A DNA stretch of 64,000 bases from Pseudoalteromonas distincta (lineage in GTDB: Bacteria > Pseudomonadota > Gammaproteobacteria > Enterobacterales > Alteromonadaceae): the NCBI RefSeq assembly GCF_000814675.1, contig NZ_JWIG01000006.1, positions 1 to 64,000 of the forward strand, written 5' to 3'. Every line of letters begins with the position of its first letter. The stretch's first letter is position 1. Under the pieces are notes generated by a model that was given only the letters and a program-made list of their open reading frames with translations, was not told the DNA's origin and ran no database searches. This document shows, piece by piece, positions 37,468 to 46,936 of the stretch. The position numbers and the translations under genes were made by a program.

Positions 37468-38445
37468 ATGAAGCTAATTTATGTAGACGATAATTTACCA
37501 GGGATCACTCGTAAACTTAAACATAAAAGTTGGCTTTACTTTGATCCAATTGGTAAGCAAATAAAAGAGCAAAATGTGATTGATCGTTTGAATGGATTGG
37601 CATTTCCGCCTGCCTATAAAAACGCCTGGTTTTGCCCAGAAGAAAACGGGCATATTTTAGCGACAGGATTTGATAGTAAGGGGCGAAAGCAATACCGCTA
37701 CCATCCTGAATTTAGGGCGCAACAAGAGGCAAAAAAATACCAAGCATGTGGAGTATTTGGTAATAAACTCCCTTTGTTAAGAGCGCGTTTAGAAACAGAC
37801 TTACAAGGCGATGAGCTTAATATTGAGCGCACTTTAGCGGCAGTTGTAAGACTTATGGATTTAGGAGCATTGAGGGTAGGTAACGAGCGTAACGTAAAGC
37901 AAAATAAAAGTTTTGGTGCGACAACATTACGAACACGCCATGCAAAACTCACGGGCAAAAATATTCAGCTAAAATATCGTGCCAAATCAGGTAAAGAACG
38001 TGAAGTAAATATAACCGACAGGGTGCTTAGCCATGTTATAAAAGACTTGCAAGATTTACCCGGGCAGCATTTATTTCAGTATATAAATGAAGGTGAGCGC
38101 ACAAATGTTACATCAAGTGAAATAAATCAATACATTCAGCAAATAATGGGCGAGGAGTTTAGTGCAAAACACTTTAGAACTTGGCGAGCAAGCGTTATTG
38201 CATTCAAACAATTAGCTAAAGCTAAAGGGGCGCTTAGTTTAAAAAGCATGCTTGATAGCGTATCTGAGCAACTTGGTAATACTCCCGCTATAGCACGCAA
38301 ATCTTATGTGCATCCCGATTTAATTACGCTGTGTAAAGAAGATGAAGATACTCAAACTGCGTGGAGAGAGTCCCTTTCATTACCACGAAAAACAAAGTAC
38401 TTGAGTCGTTATGAACGTGGTTTTTTAGCTTTTTTAAAAGATTAA
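37468..38445 (+). CDS. DNA topoisomerase IB (poxvirus-like)
   Basis: Relaxes supercoils by a 3'-phosphotyrosyl intermediate; no ATP needed. The 325-residue protein has the N-terminal DNA-clamp segment and the catalytic residues R136 (GALRVGNE), a Lys in KYRAKSGKE (about 172-176), R237 (HFRTWR) and nucleophile Y280 (ARKSYVHP). An Asn (N271) stands where the viral enzyme has His, as in many bacterial members. Short intergenic neighbours suggest a single-gene unit. Confidence 0.93.
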   Translation: MKLIYVDDNLPGITRKLKHKSWLYFDPIGKQIKEQNVIDRLNGLAFPPAYKNAWFCPEENGHILATGFDSKGRKQYRYHPEFRAQQEAKKYQACGVFGNKLPLLRARLETDLQGDELNIERTLAAVVRLMDLGALRVGNERNVKQNKSFGATTLRTRHAKLTGKNIQLKYRAKSGKEREVNITDRVLSHVIKDLQDLPGQHLFQYINEGERTNVTSSEINQYIQQIMGEEFSAKHFRTWRASVIAFKQLAKAKGALSLKSMLDSVSEQLGNTPAIARKSYVHPDLITLCKEDEDTQTAWRESLSLPRKTKYLSRYERGFLAFLKD

Positions 38446-38655
38446 TTGCCATAGCAACTTTACACACTTGAGCATATTAATTACATATTCTCTAGTTTAA
38501 TTTATTAACGTTTAGAATAAGGGTTTTTAAAAAGTCATTAAATTTCAATTGTTTATTTTGAAAATTTAATTTGGCATTACCGTTGCACCTCCAGTGTACT
38601 ACTTAGTGGTAAGTACAAAAGCATTTATCAACGATATTTAGCGAGGAGGTACACA

Positions 38656-39981
38656 GTGAAGGGGTCATTTTCAAATCAAGCGCTTACTAAAGCAAAGGAT
38701 TTTACTTTAAAAACTGCATTGTTTATTGGCATGAGCGGCTTATGCTCAGCACCAACACTCGCTGCCAATGAGCTTGAAAGTGTGGTACTCGCTAACTCTT
38801 CACTAACTACTTATAACTCACAAAAGTACATGCAAGCTGATGACACCTACTACTTTGACCAATATTCAGCGCAGTTAATTGAACGTACAGAAAAAGCCAT
38901 TAATTGGTATCAAGAAATAGTTAACCAAGGTGGTTTTACACACTTATATAACGATGAATTGCTTGAACTAGGCAGTAATAATAAGCAGGTGAGCTTACTT
39001 GCACAGCGTTTATATCAAGAACGTGACTTAAAAACTAATGTGTGCGACGAAGCTATATGCACGTTTGATAAAGATATAGAGCAAGCTGTTAAGCAATTTC
39101 AAAGCCGCCATGGTTTAAAAGTTGATGGCCGAGTGGGTAAGCGAACTTTTGCATCGCTTAATGTGCCCGCACAGCAAAAACTCGATAAATTAAAACTTAA
39201 CTTTTATAGAATAACTAACTTTGCAGGCGCAAGTGATGAGCAATATGTGTATGTAAATATTCCTGAATACAGCTTACGATTTGTAAAAGCTGGCGATGTA
39301 AAATTAAAAAATAACGTAATTGTAGGTAAACCAAGTTGGGAAACACCTGCATTTAGCGACGAAATAGAAAAGTTTGTAGTTAATCCTGAATGGCGTATAC
39401 CCACCTCAATTGCCACCAAAGAAATTGCTCCAAAGGTAGCCGAGGATCCTGACTACCTTGTAAAAAATAATATTGAAATTAGAAAAAACAGCTACCTAGA
39501 CTCACAAACTGTTAATCCAAGCAACATTGATTGGGATTCTATTAAGCCGTACCAATTTGATCACTTTTTAGTAAAACGTGCTGGTGAAGAAAACCCCCTA
39601 GGGGAAGTTAAGTATTTATTCCCCAATGCCGAAGCAATTTATGTTCACGATACACCAGCAAAGCACCGTTTTAGCCAAGCAAACCGAGCCTTATCGCATG
39701 GCTGTATAAGAATAGAAAAGCCTTTTTCGTTAGCGCGTGAAATTATTAAGTACGAAGGAGAAGCGCAAACACTCAATAATATGGACAGCGCACTTGCTCA
39801 AAACAGTACTCAGACGTTTTATTTAGATGAGCCTCTTCCTATTCATTTAGTTTATTGGACTGCATGGGTTGACGAAAATAAGCTGGTTAACTTTAGAGAT
39901 GACATATATCAACGCGATAAAAAAGCGCTATTAAAAAATGATGAACAGTCGGTGATTGCCGCTTTATTAAAAAATAAATAA
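38656..39981 (+). CDS. L,D-transpeptidase with peptidoglycan-binding domain (LdtD/YcbB-like)
   Basis: Periplasmic enzyme predicted to form 3-3 crosslinks in murein. The 441-residue protein starts with GTG (GAGGAGGT upstream), has a signal peptide (about 1-36), a peptidoglycan-binding-1 domain (about 106-170) and a YkuD catalytic domain with H331 (HDTP), H348 and nucleophile C350 in SHGCIRIEKP. It is shorter than E. coli YcbB (615) because the long N-terminal scaffold is reduced. The M15 peptidase follows immediately, likely in one operon. Confidence 0.92.
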   Translation: MKGSFSNQALTKAKDFTLKTALFIGMSGLCSAPTLAANELESVVLANSSLTTYNSQKYMQADDTYYFDQYSAQLIERTEKAINWYQEIVNQGGFTHLYNDELLELGSNNKQVSLLAQRLYQERDLKTNVCDEAICTFDKDIEQAVKQFQSRHGLKVDGRVGKRTFASLNVPAQQKLDKLKLNFYRITNFAGASDEQYVYVNIPEYSLRFVKAGDVKLKNNVIVGKPSWETPAFSDEIEKFVVNPEWRIPTSIATKEIAPKVAEDPDYLVKNNIEIRKNSYLDSQTVNPSNIDWDSIKPYQFDHFLVKRAGEENPLGEVKYLFPNAEAIYVHDTPAKHRFSQANRALSHGCIRIEKPFSLAREIIKYEGEAQTLNNMDSALAQNSTQTFYLDEPLPIHLVYWTAWVDENKLVNFRDDIYQRDKKALLKNDEQSVIAALLKNK

Positions 39982-39992
39982 TGAGAGGGTTT

Positions 39993-40994
39993 ATGCAATT
40001 TATTCATTATATTTCTATCGCCATATTCACAATTATATTTAGCAATAGTGTATTTGCTGCCGCGCCTATAAAGCCTGCGCATCAGGTAGTTGATATAAAA
40101 AACAAAGCCAACTTTGAAGATGCAGAATTTAGTCTAAAAATTAATGACATAGTTATGCCATATTCGGTGTTTTCAGTATTTGTAATGCCCAAAGAGCAAG
40201 TTGAGTTTGAAGTGCTTTTTGCGCAATCAAAAAATGCTTACACGCTAATTAACACTCAAGGGAAATCTAAGCTTACAGACACCAACCGCTGGCAATGGCA
40301 AGCACCCAAAGAGCCAGGTTTAACAACGGTAATTATTGAGTCGCCCGATAAAAAACAGCGTATGAAAATCAACGTATTTGTAAAAGTACCGGCAGACAAT
40401 GTTGAAGGAGGAAAGCTCAAGTATTACCACATTGGGCACTATCCTAAACCTTCACAGATTAAAGACGCTTCACACTACATAGTGCCCGATGGCTTTGTTA
40501 AGGTAACGCCTGAAAATGAAAACGTAAAAATATCACCTCACTTTTCACTAAAAGAATTTGTTAGTAAGCAGCGAAGTAAGTACCCAAAGTATTTATTTTT
40601 ACAAAATAAGTTGCTACTTAAACTAGAAAAAATACGCAAAGAACTGATTTTAGAAGGTATACCGGTTAGTAATATGGTGGTTATGAGCGGTTATAGAACT
40701 CCGTACTACAACAAATCAATTGGCAATGTAAAACTTAGCCGACATGTATTTGGTGATGCTGCCGATATTTTTATAGATAATGATGGCAACTACCGTATGG
40801 ATGATATAAATAATGACGGTAAGCATTCAATTGGTGACGCTATAGTGATGGCCGATATAGTGGAGTCGTTAGCTAGACGTGAATCATTTAAAGGTTTACT
40901 AGGTGGTTTAGGTATTTATGGGCCTAAGTCGCACAGAGGCGCATTTATACATGTTGATACGCGTGGTTTTAAAGCGCGTTGGGTGAGTAAATAA
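39993..40994 (+). CDS. M15A-type D,D-/endopeptidase with EF-hand-like loop
   Basis: Periplasmic zinc peptidase of the M15A (YcbK/peptidase M15) group, acting on peptidoglycan. Counting from the ATG at 39993 (GAGGG upstream; the ATG at 39981 that overlaps the previous stop is the alternative) it has 333 residues: signal peptide (about 1-23), an N-terminal Ig-like region and a catalytic domain with GYRT (233-236), H251 and D258 (SRHVFGDAAD) and H320/D322 (IHVD). Between the second and third zinc ligands sits DINNDGKHSIGD (271-282), an EF-hand/dockerin-type calcium loop pattern. It is coupled to the transpeptidase. Confidence 0.9.
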   Translation: MQFIHYISIAIFTIIFSNSVFAAAPIKPAHQVVDIKNKANFEDAEFSLKINDIVMPYSVFSVFVMPKEQVEFEVLFAQSKNAYTLINTQGKSKLTDTNRWQWQAPKEPGLTTVIIESPDKKQRMKINVFVKVPADNVEGGKLKYYHIGHYPKPSQIKDASHYIVPDGFVKVTPENENVKISPHFSLKEFVSKQRSKYPKYLFLQNKLLLKLEKIRKELILEGIPVSNMVVMSGYRTPYYNKSIGNVKLSRHVFGDAADIFIDNDGNYRMDDINNDGKHSIGDAIVMADIVESLARRESFKGLLGGLGIYGPKSHRGAFIHVDTRGFKARWVSK

Positions 40995-41237
40995 TTGCAA
41001 CGGCTACCTCATTTAGCATAAAGCTAAACTAGCTAAGTCTAATTGTACAAGAGATTAGCTAAGCCAAGGTAGGGGAGCTTGGTTTTTGTAAGCCCTTTGT
41101 TTTATACCCATTTTATATCTTTACTGAGCTAGTCTTTTTTGCTTTAAACTGAGGCGCTTATATGAGCTATAAACATGGTGTGTATCAGCCGCTTTCCAAT
41201 AATTAATTATTTTAATTTTGTACGAAAAGCTTTAAAT

Positions 41238-41263
41238 ATAAAGGCTGCATAAGCAGCCTTTAT
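41238..41263 (-). terminator. Terminator of the pel operon
   Basis: Perfect 11-bp stem ATAAAGGCTGC / GCAGCCTTTAT, 7 bases beyond the pelG stop; the T-run is weak. Confidence 0.75.
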
Positions 41264-41269
41264 ATTATG

Positions 41270-42634
41270 CTATTGCAGCATAAACGTTTCGTATTCTAAA
41301 TCTTCAAATTGTTTAGAAAGCCAAAATAAGCCAACAACAGAGGTAATAATAGTTGAGAGAGCAAAGCCGTAACCATAAAATTGCGGCCCAAAAGCGATTG
41401 ATAGCAAAGTTAAAACAACGTTTATTACCAAAAATAGCCCCGCTAAAAATAGGACGGTTGAGCGTTTATCTAAATAAAACAAAATATTTAAAATAGACAA
41501 AAATATAACTTGTACACCCACACCAACTACATCAATGAATAAAAGCGTTTTATAGTTTGGATCAATACCAATAAAGGTAAGTATTTGCTCGCCCCATAAT
41601 AATAAGCAGGCAACGGTAATACCTTGAATTTTAAATATATCGTATAAACCGGCACGTGCAGTTTGGATCATATTGTCTTTTAAATAGTAAATCTCTTCTA
41701 ACGATGAACCCTCTCGAATAGCTGTGTAAAAACGGTCGTATTCTTCTACAAAGTCGGTTTCCATTTTTACTAAAAATACTGCCATACCGGGAATAATAGA
41801 CAAATAGGCTAAAAATATAGGTAAGTCGTAAATTGGGCTGGCTCGTAACGTGCCAATAATCTGAATTGATGTGCTTGGTGAATACCAAAAAATGATTTTA
41901 TCAGCCCACACACCAATGTTATAAAACAGACCACAAAAGAATAGGCTGTAATACACTTTTTTATTGCTTAAAAAGTCAAAGCTTATAAGTTTTTCACCTG
42001 GGTAGCGGCGAATAATCATAAACAAAAAGCTAAAAAAGAGCAGAGCTTCGCCTGCAAAAAACGCAAAAAATAAGCCGTCTAACTGCCAGTCTCTTAATAA
42101 ATATGCAAGCAATACCATAAAGGCGTAACCACTTAGCATAGTTATTAAAATTAACCGGTATTCTTTCATACCTGATAGAAAAATAGCGCCAAGCCACTGA
42201 TTACATAAGCTTACAAAGGCACCTAAAATTATAATCTTAGTAACAACGGGTATAGGGAGCATAGGCCATACAGCCAAGCCTACCAATAACGCGGCTATTG
42301 TTGTTATAAGCTGTGCACCGAGTAGATTAGGCAGTACCTTTGCCTCTTCTTTTTGAAAAAATAAATCGGCAATAAATCGAGTTAGTAATAACTGCAAACC
42401 ACCCGTTAAAATAAGTGAGGCTGCCATCATGTAGGTAACAAGCGTTAAAAATTGAATAATAAGTACTTTAGGTAATACAATTCCTAAACTTAAAATACCA
42501 ATAAGCATTAACGCTACAATAGAGAGCAGCCAAGGCCCTGAGCCTATTAAACCTGCGTAGCCGTATGCTTCAAAAACTGAGAGCAGGGTATTTTTTTTGA
42601 GAATTTTTCGTATCTCAAAACCTATTCCAGCCAT
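41270..42634 (-). CDS. pelG: Pel exopolysaccharide flippase PelG
   Basis: Polytopic inner-membrane protein of the MVF/PST flippase type that, with the PelDE complex, moves Pel polymer across the membrane. The 454 residues (P. aeruginosa 456) contain about 12 membrane segments and open with the PelG-typical MAGIGFEIRKILKK...AYGYAGLIGSGPWLL. It overlaps pelF by 13 bases and ends the operon. Confidence 0.95.
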   Translation of the reverse strand: MAGIGFEIRKILKKNTLLSVFEAYGYAGLIGSGPWLLSIVALMLIGILSLGIVLPKVLIIQFLTLVTYMMAASLILTGGLQLLLTRFIADLFFQKEEAKVLPNLLGAQLITTIAALLVGLAVWPMLPIPVVTKIIILGAFVSLCNQWLGAIFLSGMKEYRLILITMLSGYAFMVLLAYLLRDWQLDGLFFAFFAGEALLFFSFLFMIIRRYPGEKLISFDFLSNKKVYYSLFFCGLFYNIGVWADKIIFWYSPSTSIQIIGTLRASPIYDLPIFLAYLSIIPGMAVFLVKMETDFVEEYDRFYTAIREGSSLEEIYYLKDNMIQTARAGLYDIFKIQGITVACLLLWGEQILTFIGIDPNYKTLLFIDVVGVGVQVIFLSILNILFYLDKRSTVLFLAGLFLVINVVLTLLSIAFGPQFYGYGFALSTIITSVVGLFWLSKQFEDLEYETFMLQ

Positions 42635-44139
42635 GCTATTGTATCCTTATAAAGTTTATCGTAACGGGCAAACATGTGGCTCTCGTCATAAAATTTTTGT
42701 ACGCGGTCTAAACCACTTTTTTGATACTCAAGCCAAGCTTGCTCATTTGTTAGCATGTTTGATATTTGCTTTGCTGTTTCGCTCGGAGAAGCAATTGGGA
42801 CAACTTCACCGGCTTTACCTAACGCTCTATCTTCATCGGTTCCGCCTTCGATTATTTCGCGGCACGAGCCAACATCACTAGCAAGTACAGGCACACCAGC
42901 CGCCATTGCCTCTAAAAGCACTAAAGGCTGCGCTTCAGAAATCGAGGTTAAAGCTACAATTCCGAGCTGAGGCAAAATTTTAGTAATATCTTGCATACCT
43001 AAAAACTTAACACTGCTTTGTAAATCAAGGCTGCCTACCAGTAGCTCACACTCTTTGTAGTATTGTGGATCTTCTTCATAAGGGCCGATGATCCAGCCTT
43101 CGACCTCTGGTAATATCGATTGCGCTTCTTTAATCGCACGTATAAAGGTTTTAATATCTTTTATAGGCACTACACGTCCAATTAACCCAACAACCGGTGG
43201 TATCTGTTTTGGACGCTGATCAAGCGCTTCAATAAAGCGCACTGTTTTAATGCCATTAGGCACAACAAATGCTTTTTCAGGTGCTGCACCATCTTTTATT
43301 TGGCGCTGCCTGTTACCATCGTATAGCGAAATGATCTTATCTGCTTCTTGGTATGTTGTTCGGCCAATTTGCTCAAAAAAGCTGATCCACATTCGGCGAA
43401 TAAAGCCCATCTCGGTATTTAAGTTTTTACCTAGGCTTTGTTCTGACTCTTTGATCCAACTGGCTTGAATAAGATCTATTTTTCTCTCTTTGGTGTAAAT
43501 ACCATGCTCGGTCAACAAAAAGGGAGTATTACTTATTACACTGGCGCCGGATCCTAAAATACCCGCATACCCGGTAGATATTGAGTGAATAAGTTTAACT
43601 TTAGGAAGCCCTCGTGCAATTTCGGCTATTTTAAATAGCGGCTTATATAAATTGCGATATGACCAAAAAAAGTCAATAAAAGAGGATTCATCACAAAAAG
43701 TTGAATAATAATTAGTGAGTACTTGCCATGACGATTCACTATATAAAAAGTCGGCTTCGTTAATACCGTCTTTTTTAGCTAAAGTTTCAAATGCAAACTT
43801 TAGTAATTCAGTCGGGATTGGCTCGTTACAATCTCTAAAATAATTTTGTAGTTGCTGCCAAAAATCAAAGAGTTCTTTTTTATATTTAACCCCGTGCTTA
43901 GCTTTTATTTCAGAGGTATCATTTTGTACTAAATAATGAATATGCAGCTTGGTAACGTTTTCAGGCAAGGTATATTGAATCTCGCCATAATGCTCTGGCG
44001 CTCCACCTATAAAAACAAGCTCAAAGTTATAATGAGGTAACCCTTCAATTATTTGATGAACCCAGCTAGATACGCCACCACGCACATAAGGGTAAGTACC
44101 TTCTAAAAGCAGTAAAATGTCTGCATTTTTGTTACTCAT
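42622..44139 (-). CDS. pelF: Pel glycosyltransferase PelF
   Basis: Cytoplasmic GT-B (GT4) enzyme that polymerises Pel from UDP-sugars. The 505-residue protein (ATG at 44139, AGGAG 7 bases upstream; a start at 44169 lies inside pelE) has the PelF N-terminal LLLLEGTYPYVRGGVSSWVHQ, a nucleotide-sugar domain with IGRVVPIKDIKTFIRAI, and ISEAQPLVLLEAMAAGVPVLASDVGSCREII with the EX7E-type pair. Overlaps pelE by 8 bases. Confidence 0.95.
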   Translation of the reverse strand: MSNKNADILLLLEGTYPYVRGGVSSWVHQIIEGLPHYNFELVFIGGAPEHYGEIQYTLPENVTKLHIHYLVQNDTSEIKAKHGVKYKKELFDFWQQLQNYFRDCNEPIPTELLKFAFETLAKKDGINEADFLYSESSWQVLTNYYSTFCDESSFIDFFWSYRNLYKPLFKIAEIARGLPKVKLIHSISTGYAGILGSGASVISNTPFLLTEHGIYTKERKIDLIQASWIKESEQSLGKNLNTEMGFIRRMWISFFEQIGRTTYQEADKIISLYDGNRQRQIKDGAAPEKAFVVPNGIKTVRFIEALDQRPKQIPPVVGLIGRVVPIKDIKTFIRAIKEAQSILPEVEGWIIGPYEEDPQYYKECELLVGSLDLQSSVKFLGMQDITKILPQLGIVALTSISEAQPLVLLEAMAAGVPVLASDVGSCREIIEGGTDEDRALGKAGEVVPIASPSETAKQISNMLTNEQAWLEYQKSGLDRVQKFYDESHMFARYDKLYKDTIAWLE

Positions 44140-45115
44140 GCCAATACTCCTGTAAATGACGTAATTCACTGCCCTTAGGTTGTTCTGGGAGTTCTTTTAA
44201 GTAGCGTTTACAGTCGTCAAACTTGTTCATACAAAAGGCAACTTCGGCTTTATAAGGGAGCACATGACGCCTTGCCATGCCCGACTCAGTTGCTTTGAGT
44301 AGGTACTCATGGGCTATTTCGTATTTGTTTAAGGCTAAAGATATACGCCCTAAAAATATAAAAGTTGCAGGTGTTTTTACGTGCTCAATACTTTGCTGTG
44401 CAAGTGCTTCGGCTTTTTCTAAAACGTATTTACGAAGCGCACCTTGTGCTAAACCTAAGTAGCTAAGTTCCCAATAAAGTTCGGCTAGTTGTTTTTGTAA
44501 ATTACTTAACTTTGGCTGCTTAGTCGTAATGGCTATTTCTTGCTGGTACAAACTGATTTTTTCGTTGAGTTTGGTTTCTTTACCATCAAGGGTTGAGTAG
44601 GCGAGTAGGCGAATATCATCTTCTAAATCTTTAAGTGCTAGCTTTAAAATAGGAATAGCTTGTGAGTCACTCATGTGACGAGCCGCCATTACGGCACTTA
44701 GACGTTTATTTGGTTCACTCGCGTGCTTCAAAATTGCTTTAAGTCCGCCCATAGAATAGGTCGGGTTTGCTGATATTGCTCTGGCTTCAAAAGGAAGCTC
44801 AGGTATTTTATGCTCTTCAATTTCTATGTCATCGTTTTTGAGTGGTTTACACAGAGCAAACGTAAGCGCTACTACAACGCCTATAATTCCAAGTACAGGC
44901 AATGTAAACAACAATAAAAACATGAGTAATAAAGAGCTATAGGGAGTCGTTTTGTATTTTTTAGGTATCAGGAAATAGCTAACAAAAGCAAAAAGGATGC
45001 TAGCAATAGCATGCAATAGTATAGCTAAAAACCAATTAGGTGTTTCCAGTACTTCTATTAGTGCAAAGTACTGACAAATACACCCTAAAATAGCCGCTAC
45101 AATAATTATAATCAT
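44132..45115 (-). CDS. pelE: Pel membrane protein PelE
   Basis: Inner-membrane protein with two to three N-terminal membrane segments (about 2-20, 28-49, 61-88) and a C-terminal TPR-like helical domain (about 140-327, LYWELSYLGLAQGALRKYVLEKAEALAQQS...), matching PelE. In the Pel system it joins PelD, PelF and PelG into the synthase complex. 327 residues, 4-bp overlap with pelD. Confidence 0.9.
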   Translation of the reverse strand: MIIIIVAAILGCICQYFALIEVLETPNWFLAILLHAIASILFAFVSYFLIPKKYKTTPYSSLLLMFLLLFTLPVLGIIGVVVALTFALCKPLKNDDIEIEEHKIPELPFEARAISANPTYSMGGLKAILKHASEPNKRLSAVMAARHMSDSQAIPILKLALKDLEDDIRLLAYSTLDGKETKLNEKISLYQQEIAITTKQPKLSNLQKQLAELYWELSYLGLAQGALRKYVLEKAEALAQQSIEHVKTPATFIFLGRISLALNKYEIAHEYLLKATESGMARRHVLPYKAEVAFCMNKFDDCKRYLKELPEQPKGSELRHLQEYWHE

Positions 45116-46410
45116 GAAAGTGAAACCAATCTCTTTATGTCATCTGAGCTTATTGGTAGTGCAAGTTGTTGCTCAATAACAATATCAAGCTCAGCTAAAG
45201 TGCTACCAGTGCGCTCTTTACACCAAGTGTTCATTCGGGCAATAAAGCCTGCTTTTTCAAGTTCATCAGCTAATGGCATTAATAGCAGTAATATCTGATT
45301 TTTATCATCATATAAATAAATGTCTAAACCACGACGGGCTTCACTTAAATAACTCATAAGTTGAGTCGATTTATCAGTAATATTGTTGGCTTTTATTTTT
45401 AGTAGCTGCGATGGAATGTTGTATCGTTTTGCTTCTTTATTTGCGCGCTTAACTTGGCGAATAAAGTATGGAGACTCTTCATACGTCATTACTGGGTTTG
45501 TTATTTCGTGACGAAGTAAATCGCCTATATGCCCAGCCATTACAGCAAGTAATGTTAGAGTTGTATTTTTAAGCGCAAAAAATTGTATTCTTTCAACCAA
45601 AATAGCGCCGTAAATAGTATTGTTTACGTCGATAAGTGGGATTGCCATATGGTATTTACTTATACCCGATGATGCTTTTTCGTCTTTTACCGATACTAAT
45701 TCTTTTTCTTCGATCATCGCTAATATAAGAGGATCGTTTTTAGCTATTTGACTCATCTTACCTATAGAGGCAAGTGGTGGTTCTAAAACACTGTCGTTTT
45801 CAACTTTATATAACCCCGCTCTTTCTAGCGAACCGTACTCAACAAACAAGTCGATTATTTTTTGCGCTGCGCTATCAAGTCTTCTTTCTTTTAATAGCCC
45901 GATAGAGGTTCTTACTGCTTGTAGTGATTCACGTAAACTTAACGTATGGCCAGCTAGCATTTGCTCAATTCTATCGTGAGATGAATTAATTAAATGATAC
46001 TGACGAGTAAATGTTTCAAGACGATCTGTTACGTACTCAAGCTGAATACTTTGCTGTTGATTAGTACGCTCCCACACATCTCTAAATTCGCCTGTGATCA
46101 TAATTACAATAATGTAGCCAATCATAGCGTTAATATTGAAGTCGCTTTGCGGTGATAAAATATTTGCTTGAAGTAAAAAAAGTTGGCCAACAAGCAAACA
46201 TAAAATACTAATAAAGCCTTTTGAAAAGCCATAGCGTAAAGAAACTAAAAGAGGGCCAAGTACAGGCCACGAAAACCCTCCCTCAGTCCAAAATGGGTCC
46301 TGTGCGTTAAATAATACAGGCAGCCCTAAAGCAAGCGCGGTAAATATAAATACCTCAGCCCATATTTGTAGCTCAGGAACGTCTCTTGGTCTAAGGAAAT
46401 GTGTTTTCAC
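45112..46410 (-). CDS. pelD: c-di-GMP receptor PelD
   Basis: Inner-membrane activator that switches on Pel polymerisation when it binds c-di-GMP. The 432-residue protein has four N-terminal membrane segments (about 14-130), a GAF domain (about 160-310) and a degenerate GGDEF domain. An RxxD motif is retained at R360-G-L-D363, matching the I-site-like R367/D370 of P. aeruginosa PelD; R392 or R400 may be the third ligand. No diguanylate cyclase is encoded in the operon. Overlaps pelC and pelE by 4 bases each. Confidence 0.94.
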   Translation of the reverse strand: MKTHFLRPRDVPELQIWAEVFIFTALALGLPVLFNAQDPFWTEGGFSWPVLGPLLVSLRYGFSKGFISILCLLVGQLFLLQANILSPQSDFNINAMIGYIIVIMITGEFRDVWERTNQQQSIQLEYVTDRLETFTRQYHLINSSHDRIEQMLAGHTLSLRESLQAVRTSIGLLKERRLDSAAQKIIDLFVEYGSLERAGLYKVENDSVLEPPLASIGKMSQIAKNDPLILAMIEEKELVSVKDEKASSGISKYHMAIPLIDVNNTIYGAILVERIQFFALKNTTLTLLAVMAGHIGDLLRHEITNPVMTYEESPYFIRQVKRANKEAKRYNIPSQLLKIKANNITDKSTQLMSYLSEARRGLDIYLYDDKNQILLLLMPLADELEKAGFIARMNTWCKERTGSTLAELDIVIEQQLALPISSDDIKRLVSLS

Positions 46411-46922
46411 TCACTAACCTCTATATAAGAAATTAAATCGGCAATCACATCTTGTGCTGTTGCTGCAATGCTATCGCGGCCCCAGCCACTTTTAGCAATA
46501 GTACCTGTCCAAACTGGTGTGGTTTGTCCATTTACAGTGAGTGATAATGTAAGTGCAACAACAGGTTCGCCATCAAGGCCTGCTTTATAGCGCCACTCTT
46601 CAATGCTGCCTGTTAGTACATAGTCAGCTTGTTGAGTGCTTAACCATTGCATAGCATTGTCTAAACGGTATTGATCATCCAGCGGTGGAAGCTCTTTGCT
46701 GTTTACGCGAGGTGCACGTATAAGAGTTGGTAATTTATTTTGTTGCCAAATGCTGGCTAAAATATCTTCAGCACGCTCACCGGCAAGCGGTGTTTGAGCA
46801 TGATTAACAAGCGGCATTAGTGCCACTGTTTTTGAAGGGCTAAGCTCTATATCATCAGCAACTCTGCTGGTGGTACATGCTGATAATAGTAATACCAAAC
46901 ACGGTATAATTAAACGAAACAT
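46407..46922 (-). CDS. pelC: Pel outer-membrane lipoprotein PelC
   Basis: Lipoprotein forming the dodecameric funnel that guides Pel toward the PelB barrel. The 171-residue protein begins at the ATG at 46922 (GGAGAG upstream) with a lipobox LLSAC (C16), then the PelC core (VALMPLVNHAQTPLAGERAEDIL, ADYVLTGSIEEWRYKAGLDGEPVVALTLSL). A start at 46937 would add five residues and overlap pelB. Confidence 0.92.
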   Translation of the reverse strand: MFRLIIPCLVLLLSACTTSRVADDIELSPSKTVALMPLVNHAQTPLAGERAEDILASIWQQNKLPTLIRAPRVNSKELPPLDDQYRLDNAMQWLSTQQADYVLTGSIEEWRYKAGLDGEPVVALTLSLTVNGQTTPVWTGTIAKSGWGRDSIAATAQDVIADLISYIEVSE

Positions 46923-46936
46923 ACTCTCTCCTAACA

